Source: Candidatus Fermentibacterota bacterium (lineage in GTDB: Bacteria; JAFGKV01). From it: a DNA stretch of 29,951 bases. The stretch covers positions 1 through 29,951 of the forward strand of contig JAFGKV010000312.1 in the NCBI GenBank assembly GCA_016928395.1. Reading direction: 5' to 3'. Positions 8,901 to 16,137 of this stretch are shown in pieces (positions within the stretch are counted from its first letter, which is position 1; every line of letters starts with the position of its first letter). The position numbers were made by a program, and so were the translations under genes. The notes under the pieces are model-generated. The model was given only the letters and a program-made list of their open reading frames with translations. It was not told where the DNA came from and made no database searches.

Positions 8901-8963
8901 AGTAGGCAGTCAGCAGTAGGCAGTCAGCAGTCGGGAGTAGGCAGTCAGCAGTCGGGAGTAGAG
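8901..8963. repeat. Heptamer tandem repeat, AGTNNGN type, nine units
   Basis: In steps of seven the tract reads AGTAGGC, AGTCAGC, AGTAGGC, AGTCAGC, AGTCGGG, AGTAGGC, AGTCAGC, AGTCGGG, AGTAGAG. The first three bases never change and the period is exact over 63 bases. Units alternate in a pattern that suggests duplication of 14- and 21-base blocks. The tract lies ~220 bases upstream of the DUF72 start. There are no unique spacers, so this is not a CRISPR array. Confidence 0.92.
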
Positions 8964-9057
8964 CAAGGAGAGGCGGTAGATACCCGACTGAACCCCGAAC
9001 CCTGGGAACTGCGAGCGGGACCCTTTGTTTGAAGAGAAGCTGGGAAGCTCGCGCTCC

Positions 9058-9266
9058 CGCTCGTAGTCGAATACCCGGCTCGACGATTGCGACACCGATA
9101 GCGAGACCGACCCCGATTCTCCCAGGCGGGCGACCAGGGGCGGTCGCCCCTACGGGGGCAACGGGGCCACCATGATCTCCGTAGGGGCGGGACTCTGTGC
9201 CCGCCCGTGCAGCTCGTGGTCGAATGAGCGGCTTATCGACTACGATTAGACAACGATTATGACCCC
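9058..9266. repeat. Two diverged copies of a hexamer-rich module flanking nested inverted repeats
   Basis: Copy one (9058-9114) has CTCGTAGTCGAATACCCGGC followed by GATTGC, GACACC, GATAGC, GAGACC, GACCCC in exact six-base steps. Copy two (9212-9266) begins CTCGTGGTCGAATGAGCGGC and runs into a decayed GATTA/GACC tract. Between them lie three hairpin arms: GGGCGACC 9128-9135 with GGTCGCCC 9142-9149; CGCCCCTACGG 9145-9155 with CCGTAGGGGCG 9179-9189; and GGGCGGG 9185-9191 with CCCGCCC 9200-9206. A third module copy lies at 14560-14622. This looks like a dispersed intergenic repeat family. Confidence 0.75.
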
Positions 9267-9330
9267 GGCCCGTGGGCAGGGTCATAGCTCCCGTACGGAA
9301 GAAGCCCCAAAGCCGGGCCGTACACAGCAC

Positions 9331-9357
9331 GAGGCGGCGCCTCGGGGGCGCCGCCTC
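9331..9357 (-). terminator. Strong GC hairpin downstream of the secreted-protein gene
   Basis: GAGGCGGCGCC (9331-9341) and GGCGCCGCCTC (9347-9357) form a perfect 11-base stem with a 5-base loop, 25 bases past the stop of the secreted protein on its coding strand. It probably ends that transcript or protects its 3' end. No T-run follows on the minus strand, so classic intrinsic termination is not assured. Confidence 0.55.
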
Positions 9358-9381
9358 GGATTCGTCAGGCTTCGGCTTCTG

Positions 9382-11556
9382 CTACCTCAGCAGCACCACC
9401 TTGCCTGTCTGGACAAAAGCGTCGCCGCAGCGGACGCGGTACACGTAGGTGCTGGATGCCGCACGGCTGCCCATGGCCGTCAGGCCAGGCCACGCGATGG
9501 TGTAGGTGCCCGGCGCCATGTCCTCGCGCTCCAGAGTCCATACCTCGCGGCCCGCCAGGTCATAGACCTTCAGGCTCATCGGGGTCTGAGCCGGCAGCGA
9601 GAGCCGGAACTCAACCGCGTCGCCGTTCTTCGCCTGGATCGAATAGGCAAACGGCAGGGCCTCGCCTACCGATACCGTGAGAGGCCCGTGCTCCGCGGTG
9701 GCACCGTCGAAGCTGACGTCAACCAGCTTGTAGAGGTAGGTGCCGGCTGTGAGGCCCTCGTCGCGGTACTGGTATACACTCGGATCCAGGGTCGTTCCCG
9801 CTCCCTGAATCAGGTCCTGGTTCACGCGCGCGAACGCCTCGACTCCCGCCGCCTTGCGCAGCAGGTAGTAGCCGAGGTTCTCATGCTCGGTCGCCGTCTC
9901 CCACCGCAACTGGGCAAAGCCTGCGCCGCCGACCCCGCTGAAGCTCGAAAGCTCGACCGGAACGTTGTTCTGATCGGGGCCGAACATGAGGGCGAGGTTC
10001 GAGCCGAAGAGCGGGCCAGGCGTGTTGACGGTCGAACCCGTCAGACGTCGGTACTCGATGTAGTTCAGCCCATCCTGATTGACGATCCCCACGACATGGG
10101 AATCCGAGGTGTAGTTAAAGGTGGGCCCCAACTCATCTTCGTTGTACTGGACCTTGATGTTCCCATTGGGATAGATGATCACCTGGGCGGTCAGGTGATC
10201 ATCGAGATCGTTGGTGGCGTTGTACTCGGGGCAATGCCAGAACGTAACGACCATTCCACCGCCACCGGCGCCGTAGTAGACCGCGCGATCGGGGATCGGT
10301 TCGGTGTTCGCATTGAGATCCTGACCCATCCAGTACACCGCCGGTCGGATAGTTGCACCGGTTCCCATGGCTCCGTTGTAGATGCTCTCGCTGACGCCCG
10401 TCAGATCTCCGAAGTAGATCTTGCCGTTGGAGCAGATGCAGAACTGGGTGTAGTCTGTGCCCATGAACGGGAAGGTGAACCCGAAGTCGTAGGGCCCCAC
10501 CCAGTCGTCGTCACCCAAGACACCATCTGATCCGTCGGCACCTCCGTTGGTCCCGGCCAGATCGACGTATGTCCCCGTTGCACTGATGTCGATCCAATTG
10601 TAGACTGGATGACTGGGCGCAGCAGTCGCCAACGAGTTCGCAAAGTAGTAGCCGCCACCACTGCCCCAGTTGGGATCAGCGATCGTGGTGAACTCCCAGA
10701 TATCGCATGAGCCCGGGCTACCGTAGCCATTGTAGGGGACGATCTCCCAGTAATAGGTCGTGCTGAAGTCCAGCCCTGTGTACGGGTAGGTGGTCACATT
10801 CCCGAGGTCCGTGCCGTTTACGATATTAGTCGGGCGAACCGTGCCGCCACCGTCGGATCCGAAATACAGGTAGTAGCCAGTCGCGCCTGCTGCCGCGCTC
10901 CAATTGAGGGATCCATCAGGGGCTTCCGCATCCGTCGCCATGTCGGCAGGCGACATCGGCGAAGCGCACCCCGGGGGAGTCGCAAAGTCAGCGATGGTGA
11001 TGTCGTCAAGACAGATGTCGTAGTAGAAGGAAGAACTCTCCATCGCCCTGAATCGGATCTGTGTCGCCACGGAGACATAGGGCGTCAGGTCCACATACCC
11101 CAGGGACCAACCATTGCTCGCGCCGACAGTCACTACGTCGTTGTGCCATACGGAGCCGTCATAGACATCGACCACGAGATTAGACACGGGCTGCGCAGCA
11201 CCTCGCCCAATCCAGTAGTAGAAGCTCACGCCCGGATCCGTCAGACTGGTGATGTCGTATGCAGGAGAGATTAAATTCGTGGGCGTCACGGTCGGGGTAG
11301 AATCATCCACCCACGCCACGTACTGGCCGGGGTCGGCGGTATGGTCTACGGTGGCCCCGTACGAACATGGATTGCTGCTCGTTCCCGAGGGGATCTGGAA
11401 CAGCCAATCTTCCCCGGAATCGCCGGCATCATTCGTCCAGCCGGGAGGAATGGCACCACCATTCTCGAAGTCGACGAAGACCGGGAACTGGGCTGATGCC
11501 GGCATGCTCATCAGCATGAAAAGACCGGCGAGACAGACGAGTAGAGAGCGTCGCAT
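9382..11556 (-). CDS. Secreted modular protein with MAM-like, FN3-like and FlgD-like/T9SS-type C-terminal domains
   Basis: The 724-residue product starts with a Sec signal (cleavage expected after ASA, residues 20-22). Residues ~25-190 form a MAM-like/jelly-roll region (VDFENGGAIPPGWTN ... FYYDICLDDITI). Residues ~195-290 are an FN3-like repeat ending STTYYWEIVPYN. Residues ~300-530 contain a nidogen-like pattern (FGFTFPFMGTDYTQFCICSNGKIYFG). A spacer with VPVELSSFSG, a phrase common in T9SS-exported proteins, leads into the last ~85 residues, LSLPAQTPMSLKVYDLAGRE to GKVVLLR, which match the FlgD-Ig/type A sorting-domain pattern. It is probably exported to the cell surface or medium. The start is secure: AGGAGG lies seven bases before the ATG. 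No catalytic motif is visible, so binding or a structural role is likely. Confidence 0.85.
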   Translation of the reverse strand: MRRSLLVCLAGLFMLMSMPASAQFPVFVDFENGGAIPPGWTNDAGDSGEDWLFQIPSGTSSNPCSYGATVDHTADPGQYVAWVDDSTPTVTPTNLISPAYDITSLTDPGVSFYYWIGRGAAQPVSNLVVDVYDGSVWHNDVVTVGASNGWSLGYVDLTPYVSVATQIRFRAMESSSFYYDICLDDITIADFATPPGCASPMSPADMATDAEAPDGSLNWSAAAGATGYYLYFGSDGGGTVRPTNIVNGTDLGNVTTYPYTGLDFSTTYYWEIVPYNGYGSPGSCDIWEFTTIADPNWGSGGGYYFANSLATAAPSHPVYNWIDISATGTYVDLAGTNGGADGSDGVLGDDDWVGPYDFGFTFPFMGTDYTQFCICSNGKIYFGDLTGVSESIYNGAMGTGATIRPAVYWMGQDLNANTEPIPDRAVYYGAGGGGMVVTFWHCPEYNATNDLDDHLTAQVIIYPNGNIKVQYNEDELGPTFNYTSDSHVVGIVNQDGLNYIEYRRLTGSTVNTPGPLFGSNLALMFGPDQNNVPVELSSFSGVGGAGFAQLRWETATEHENLGYYLLRKAAGVEAFARVNQDLIQGAGTTLDPSVYQYRDEGLTAGTYLYKLVDVSFDGATAEHGPLTVSVGEALPFAYSIQAKNGDAVEFRLSLPAQTPMSLKVYDLAGREVWTLEREDMAPGTYTIAWPGLTAMGSRAASSTYVYRVRCGDAFVQTGKVVLLR

Positions 11557-11912
11557 GCAGTAACCTCCTCTTGCACGATAACGACAGCGTGCGGTACTGG
11601 GCCTCGTATGGCCTCAGTTCCACGCTCTGAGCTGACGCGAGACAACCTCTGAGGTGGGGGAAGGCCACACCTGGTTGCCATCAAGGTGGCGAGCGGTGGG
11701 CTTCTCGGCTAGGGCGGGCGAATCCGATAACGCATGGGTTGCTCCTTCCGGTACCGGTGATCGAAGCCGCAGACGCGTCGCCGAGGGGCGCCCCGACGAC
11801 ACTATCCGCACGAACCCATCAAGAACTTGCTCCAAGTGTACCAGAGCCGACGCCTGCGGTCAAGCCGCCGTTGTATGCCCGCGGCCACCGGTGGTGCCGA
11901 CGTCAGCCCCTA
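11557..11912. other. Intergenic region without recognised genes
   Basis: About 356 bases lie between the small orphan gene (stop at 11913) and the secreted-protein start. It includes the AGGAGG ribosome site next to 11556 and presumably the secreted gene's promoter, which I cannot place with confidence. The short open frames here have no features of real proteins, and no tandem repeat or strong hairpin stands out. Confidence 0.5.
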
Positions 11913-12416
11913 CTAGAGGTTCCACGCCTCCAGTTGGATGCGTTCAGCAGGAGTGTCGAGCCATATCCTGAGTTGAAGGCCTTCGACTCCCATCCCGATT
12001 TGGCCGTGGACGGCATTGCCTTTCAGGAGTGAGCCTTGGGCGATCCAGTAGGAGTCAAACTCCGTGGGGCGCGAATCCACGAATGACGTGCGGATCCTGG
12101 CATTGGAGAGCCGGTAGGAGATCCCGTCGGCGGTCCACGAGTTGTCGACGATCCGCTCCATGTTCTCCACATACTGAGTCACGTAGATGCTCTTGTACCA
12201 GTAGCTCTCGCTCACCATCATGGAGAACCCCGGGGCGGTGACGCTGCCCTGGGTCGACTGCTGATGCTCGAACTCGGCGCCTGAGCCGCTGATGTCGAAG
12301 GAGTACGAACCCTGCTCGGTCAGGTCGGCAGAGTAACTGATGCCGTCATGGATGTAGGTGCCAAGGAGCGTCGCCGCGGAAGAGCCTCCATGGTCAGTCA
12401 TGTTGCCGCTTCGCAA
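11913..12416 (-). CDS. Hypothetical beta-rich protein, start uncertain
   Basis: The frame encodes up to 167 residues that I do not recognise. The composition (many Ser, Gly, Tyr, Gln; alternating polar/hydrophobic segments such as YSFDISGSG, SMMVSESYWYKSIY and GLQLRIWL) suggests an antiparallel beta protein. There is no signal peptide or membrane span. An in-frame TGA lies directly before the TTG codon at 12416, so translation starts there or at the ATG at 12401; neither has a clear ribosome site. It could be the C-terminal remnant of a longer secreted protein broken at its 5' end. A 36-base imperfect palindrome about 90 bases upstream may control it. It runs in the same direction as the secreted modular protein, 356 bases away. 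Confidence 0.5.
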   Translation of the reverse strand: MRSGNMTDHGGSSAATLLGTYIHDGISYSADLTEQGSYSFDISGSGAEFEHQQSTQGSVTAPGFSMMVSESYWYKSIYVTQYVENMERIVDNSWTADGISYRLSNARIRTSFVDSRPTEFDSYWIAQGSLLKGNAVHGQIGMGVEGLQLRIWLDTPAERIQLEAWNL

Positions 12417-12504
12417 TCATGCGCCCGTCAGCCGTCGTGTCACGATGGTCTGATCATGAGCGCCTCGGGGCCCGCAGCGGATCATGACAGATTCCGTGGA
12501 TCGT

Positions 12505-12540
12505 CTCTGACCAACTATTCTAATATTAGAATAGTCAGAG
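12505..12540. promoter_or_regulatory. AT-rich palindrome, candidate operator
   Basis: The core from 12514 to 12535 is a perfect 22-base palindrome, ACTATTCTAAT followed by its complement. Flanking arms CTCTGA (12505-12510) and TCAGAG (12535-12540) extend the symmetry, with four unpaired bases on the left. Such an AT-rich, exact dyad in GC-rich DNA is typical of a dimeric repressor operator overlapping a promoter. It lies ~90-130 bases before the small hypothetical gene on the minus strand. The regulator is unknown and none is encoded next to it. Confidence 0.5.
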
Positions 12541-12677
12541 TCCTGACGGTCTTCTCGACACCGGGACAGCGCCGCACAGTGGGAGCCTGAGATTCGGAAC
12601 CGGTGCGAAGGGAACCGGCTTCCCGCCGTTCACCTCGAGGGATCAGAGGCCGCGGAATCGCCAGCATGTTGGAATCG

Positions 12678-14456
12678 TCACAGAGGTTGGGGCTCAGGCA
12701 CACCAACCCAGGCATGAGCCTCGGCGGTCAGATCAACCGACGCGGGCACGAGGGCCTCCTCCAGCCTTCTGAAGAGCCAGGCGGCCTCCAGGTACTCCGG
12801 CGATGCCGGGCAGATCCGGAAGAACTCGCGGCTTCCCACGACCAGCAGGAGCTTCCGGGCGCGAGTGATAGAGACATTGAGGCGGTTGGTGCTCAGGATG
12901 AAGTCGATCTCGTCGGCCATGAACCACCCATCCGACACCGTCAGCGAGAGTACTATCACGTTGCGCTCCTGGCCCTGCATGCGCTCCACGGTATCCACGA
13001 CAATTGGCGCCGCGGCATCCGGGCCCAGATGCCGCCACAACCGGTCGGTGATCTCGCGAACCTGGGCACGGTGGGGTGCGACCACGGCGATCTCGGCGGG
13101 CTCGATACCCTGATCCACCACGAGGGCAGTCACCAGCCTGGCCACCGCCTCGGCCTCGGGGGGGCTGACAGGACCATAGCCTTGATGATTGACCCAGAGG
13201 GCCCGCATGGGCCCTTTAATCCGCCACAGGGGGCCAAACTCCGGCTGGCGCAACTCTTTGGACGCCGTACCGATGGCAGGATCCTCGGACATGTTGCTCT
13301 GCAACTGGGCGCCGTAGAAGGCTTCCGAGGGGAAGCGACACAATCCCGGCGGCAACCGGTAGCTCTTTTGCAGCATGAACATCCGATGGGGATACAAGGC
13401 GGCCAGATGACCAAACACCGATGATGCCGCCGTCGTATCGAGATGGGTCGCGCTGAAGACGGGCGGGAGTTGGCGATGATCGCCGGCCAGGACCGCGCTT
13501 TCCCGACCCCTGGCCAGAGCCACCGCCGCGTGGGCGAGAGGAAGCTGGCCCGCTTCATCAATGATCACGACATCGAAGCGTTTCTCCCGGGGGAGGCGGG
13601 TCAAGGCGAAGACCGTCGAGCCTATCACCGCCACACGGCGCGAGAAACCGAGACGGTGAGGCTGCGTGCAGGGTATGGCGGGATCAAGGTCGGCCGATCG
13701 CCGGCCGAGCTTCACTACCGGGGTCTTTGGGTCGGCGGCCATCACGGCCTGAAGCACATTGTCTATGGCGCGATGGGTGAATGCGGTGATCAGCACGCTT
13801 TGACCGCGGGAAGCCAGAGCCTTCACCACGGCGGCCAGCACCAGTGTCTTGCCCGTGCCCGGGGGGCCGTGGATCAGAGTCAGCCGGTGGGATAGAGCCT
13901 CCGTTGCGGCGCGCTCCTGCGAGAGGTCGAGGCCGGGAGGGGGGGCCTGGGCGGTGGCGGTGTCGTCAGTCTGTTCTCCCAAAAGAAGGGAGAGCAGATG
14001 GTGATCATCGGCCGAGGCATCCCGCACAGCCGCGGCAAGGCGGGGGGTCGTGGTGTCGGACGACACATAGTCCAATGTCCACACGTCTCCTCTCAGCGCA
14101 ACCTCGCCGCTTCCGAGCACTTCCAGGGTGACCGTTCGCGCCAGAGGATCCACGCGGCCCACCACCACCTGCACTCCCGTGCCGATTTCCGGGCCCACGG
14201 GCTTGCCCCGGTTCAAGACCATCCAATCGCCTTCCCGCAGCTTGCAGGCCTGGAGTGGAAAGCGGAAGCGGAGTGCGCGGCCATGGGCATCCAGCGGCGC
14301 CAGATCGGTCATGCACATGCCCTTGGCCACCCGTTCATCCACCGGCAGCTCGTGGAGGAGCAGCGTCGCCCTGCGGGATGTCCGCTGTTCCGTGAGCAAG
14401 AAGCGGACGAGCCGGTTCTCGATGTCGCCGGCGTAAAGAGGCGGTGTCTCAGTCAT
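12678..14456 (-). CDS. Superfamily 1 DNA/RNA helicase, UPF1/IGHMBP2-like
   Basis: This is an ATP-dependent helicase of SF1B type, 592 residues, with all motifs in order: I (HGPPGTGKT, to residue 204), Ia (LITAFTHRAIDNVL), II (VVIIDEAGQ, DEAG at 300-303), III (GDHRQLPP, 325-332), IV (SYRLPPGLC), V (VDTVERMQGQERNVIVLS, ~487) and VI (NRLNVSITRARK, ~524). The first ~170 residues form an N-terminal barrel-like accessory region. Upstream on the same strand is a TM0106-type RecB-like nuclease. In several bacteria these nuclease and helicase parts are joined in one protein, so these are probably partners in nucleic-acid repair or processing. The ATG at 14456 lacks a visible ribosome site and sits ten bases from a five-unit heptamer repeat. 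Confidence 0.9.
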   Translation of the reverse strand: MTETPPLYAGDIENRLVRFLLTEQRTSRRATLLLHELPVDERVAKGMCMTDLAPLDAHGRALRFRFPLQACKLREGDWMVLNRGKPVGPEIGTGVQVVVGRVDPLARTVTLEVLGSGEVALRGDVWTLDYVSSDTTTPRLAAAVRDASADDHHLLSLLLGEQTDDTATAQAPPPGLDLSQERAATEALSHRLTLIHGPPGTGKTLVLAAVVKALASRGQSVLITAFTHRAIDNVLQAVMAADPKTPVVKLGRRSADLDPAIPCTQPHRLGFSRRVAVIGSTVFALTRLPREKRFDVVIIDEAGQLPLAHAAVALARGRESAVLAGDHRQLPPVFSATHLDTTAASSVFGHLAALYPHRMFMLQKSYRLPPGLCRFPSEAFYGAQLQSNMSEDPAIGTASKELRQPEFGPLWRIKGPMRALWVNHQGYGPVSPPEAEAVARLVTALVVDQGIEPAEIAVVAPHRAQVREITDRLWRHLGPDAAAPIVVDTVERMQGQERNVIVLSLTVSDGWFMADEIDFILSTNRLNVSITRARKLLLVVGSREFFRICPASPEYLEAAWLFRRLEEALVPASVDLTAEAHAWVGVPEPQPL

Positions 14457-14465
14457 GGTTCAGGA

Positions 14466-14500
14466 ATAGGAGATAGGAGATAGGAGATAGGAGATAGGAG
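14466..14500. repeat. Perfect heptamer repeat (ATAGGAG)5 just upstream of the helicase start
   Basis: Five perfect copies of ATAGGAG span 35 bases. On the helicase coding strand this is (CTCCTAT)5, ending ten bases before the ATG, in place of a normal ribosome site. Perfect short repeats of this type can change copy number by slippage, which would move the start codon relative to upstream signals. Confidence 0.93.
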
Positions 14501-14559
14501 TGGGGAGGCAGTTGAGGGTGGACAACTTGCGTGAGAGTACATGGGAGATCTCTTGCTCC

Positions 14560-14677
14560 TACTCGTTCACGCACTCGAATGCCCGGCTCGTCGATTCCGA
14601 TAGCGATTCCGATACCGACCGGTCTGCGCAGCGCGGAGGAGCGTGCAGTCAGGCCTGAACCCCGAACCCTGAACCCT
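14560..14677. repeat. Third copy of the hexamer module, plus three GAACCCY heptamers
   Basis: TCGAATGCCCGGCTCGTCG from 14575 matches the copy at 9067 at nearly every base. It is followed by GATTCC, GATAGC, GATTCC, GATACC, GACCGG in exact six-base steps (14593-14622). At 14657-14677 come GAACCCC, GAACCCT, GAACCCT, seven bases each; the same words occur at 8990-9003. The module fills the gap between nuclease and helicase genes. Confidence 0.8.
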
Positions 14678-14678
14678 C

Positions 14679-16121
14679 TCATTTTGATCTCGCATCGGCC
14701 TCCAGCCAGTCCCACAGCGCCATGACCGATCGCAGCGTCTCCTCGCCCTGCGCCAGGAGCGACTGCGCCGCCGCCTCATCCCCGAAGGCCCGCCACGCCA
14801 CATGGTGGATAAAGGGAGGCGACTCATCGGACATAGGGTCGAGGCCGGAAGCCGCCAGCACTCGGGCAAGATCGTAGCGCTCCACGGGCAGATACCACCG
14901 TCGCCGAATGAGCGCCTGGACATCCATCGCGTGCACGAGGATCTGCTCGAGCAGTTCATCCCCCCACCCCATCCACGCCACCAGATCGGCCAAGGCCTCG
15001 ACGGTCGAGGGGCCGAAGTACAGGAAGCCCCATGACAGGCCATCCCTGACTGCCTTCGTTGCCTGATGAGCCGCCAACTCCAGGAATGCGCGCACCTTCT
15101 TGGCCGCGTCCCCGTGGTCAGAGGGAATCGCGACGCCGCGATAGGCGCTGAGCCCCTTAGAACGGTCTCGCTTGAGCAGCCCCAGCCGGCACGGCACGGC
15201 GGCGGTCGGATCGGGCGCGGCATCCAGAAACAACTGGACCACGGTTCCCGGCGGCGCCTGCACCTCGCCCGTCGGAAGGATGCGTTCCTCCACGATGGAG
15301 CGAGCCTGCCCCTGGAGCCGTTGCAGCAGATGGCCGTCAACGGCCAAGGCATGGAGGTTCGCCGTGTCCATGGCCACAAGACCTGGAAGGTCTCCGACTC
15401 CCGCGGCCTTGAGCCGTGTGGCGACGGCGGGAGTGAGCCCGGGCACGAGGCTGACATGCCGGCGCTGCCGGGCATCCGCGGCGCAGACGGGATCGAACGG
15501 GCATCTCCCGCAGCGCATAGTGCGGTGAAACACGTCGTCACCAGCGCGCAGCCAGCGGGGGATCAGGTCGGTGACCAACTCGCCGAGAATCGCTTCGCTG
15601 GCGAGGCGAGGGGGCTCGTGGCTCCCGTAGTGGCCATCGATCATGAGAGGATCGGCCACCGGCGTGATTCTCTGCAGGAGCTCAGTGTACACGGCGGCTT
15701 GCAGCACTTGGGAGGTCTTGAGCCTTCGGGACGACTTGATTTCGATAACCTGGTAGCGGCCGTCGTCACACCGCCGAAGAAGATCGGCCATGCCCCGCAC
15801 GCCAAGCTCCGGGCTCATGGGGCCGAGAAGCACCGCCTGTTCGATCCACGGCGACTCGGCTTCGATCAACGCGCATGTCGCTGCGGCGCCACGGTCGAAG
15901 TCGCCAGGCGGATACTCGGGGGTAGCGAGCTGCCCCGGCGGCACCAGTCTCTGGACGACATGCTTCTCATGCTCCTGGCCCAGCCGGGCCAACACCTCGC
16001 CGGCCGGTGTCTCCTCCCAGCGGATTCGGGGACGCGGCTGACCGTCGGTCAGCCAGACGAGGTGGCGCGGGCACTGAAGATCATAGAGATGGGCCAGGGC
16101 GGTGACCGAAACCGTGATCAC
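14679..16121 (-). CDS. TM0106-family RecB-like nuclease with Fe-S cysteines
   Basis: Taken from the GTG at 16121 the protein has 480 residues and begins with the family's typical N-terminus, ending LYDLQCPRHLVW. The PD-(D/E)XK nuclease core is visible: Asp113 in VRGMADLL, Glu127-x-Lys129 in VIEIKSS, and the QxxxY motif at Gln141/Tyr145. Cys17 plus Cys204, Cys207 and Cys213 (MRCGRCPFDPVC) match the 4Fe-4S arrangement of Cas4/AddB-like nucleases. A helix-hairpin-helix follows (VPGLTPAVATRLKAAGV), then a C-terminal region where relatives have an RNase H-like domain, here with VVQLFLDAAPDP. An in-frame ATG at 16166 is an alternative start that overlaps the MocA-like gene by 29 bases. It probably acts with the helicase downstream. 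The metal-hydroxylase genes upstream look functionally unrelated. Confidence 0.87.
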   Translation of the reverse strand: MITVSVTALAHLYDLQCPRHLVWLTDGQPRPRIRWEETPAGEVLARLGQEHEKHVVQRLVPPGQLATPEYPPGDFDRGAAATCALIEAESPWIEQAVLLGPMSPELGVRGMADLLRRCDDGRYQVIEIKSSRRLKTSQVLQAAVYTELLQRITPVADPLMIDGHYGSHEPPRLASEAILGELVTDLIPRWLRAGDDVFHRTMRCGRCPFDPVCAADARQRRHVSLVPGLTPAVATRLKAAGVGDLPGLVAMDTANLHALAVDGHLLQRLQGQARSIVEERILPTGEVQAPPGTVVQLFLDAAPDPTAAVPCRLGLLKRDRSKGLSAYRGVAIPSDHGDAAKKVRAFLELAAHQATKAVRDGLSWGFLYFGPSTVEALADLVAWMGWGDELLEQILVHAMDVQALIRRRWYLPVERYDLARVLAASGLDPMSDESPPFIHHVAWRAFGDEAAAQSLLAQGEETLRSVMALWDWLEADARSK

Positions 16122-16137
16122 TGGCAGGGGAGGATGC

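Larger units (their letters stand above)
8684..9381. other. Repeat-rich intergenic region
   Basis: About 700 bases without a credible gene separate two minus-strand genes. In order it holds CAGGGTT words near 8711-8740, a nine-unit heptamer tract (8901-8963), a GAACCCC/GAACCCT pair at 8990-9003, a hexamer-rich module (9058-9120), a block of nested inverted repeats of the GTAGGGGCG type (9128-9206), a second diverged copy of the hexamer module (9212-9266) and a strong hairpin (9331-9357). The frames open across it translate into repeat-derived low-complexity peptides and are not believable. Confidence 0.75.

Noticed and set aside
8901-8963. Possible CRISPR array
   Set aside because: Units are seven bases with no unique spacers and no cas genes; it is a simple tandem repeat.
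8827-9330. Minus-strand open frame through the repeat region
   Set aside because: Most of it is the heptamer tract, giving a repeated LLPTADCLL peptide; no ribosome site or conserved domain.
9259-10530. Long plus-strand open frame opposite the secreted modular protein
   Set aside because: It is antisense to a gene with a signal peptide, a ribosome site and recognisable domains. Its product is Arg/Val/Asp-rich low-complexity sequence with no motif, typical of GC-rich shadow frames.
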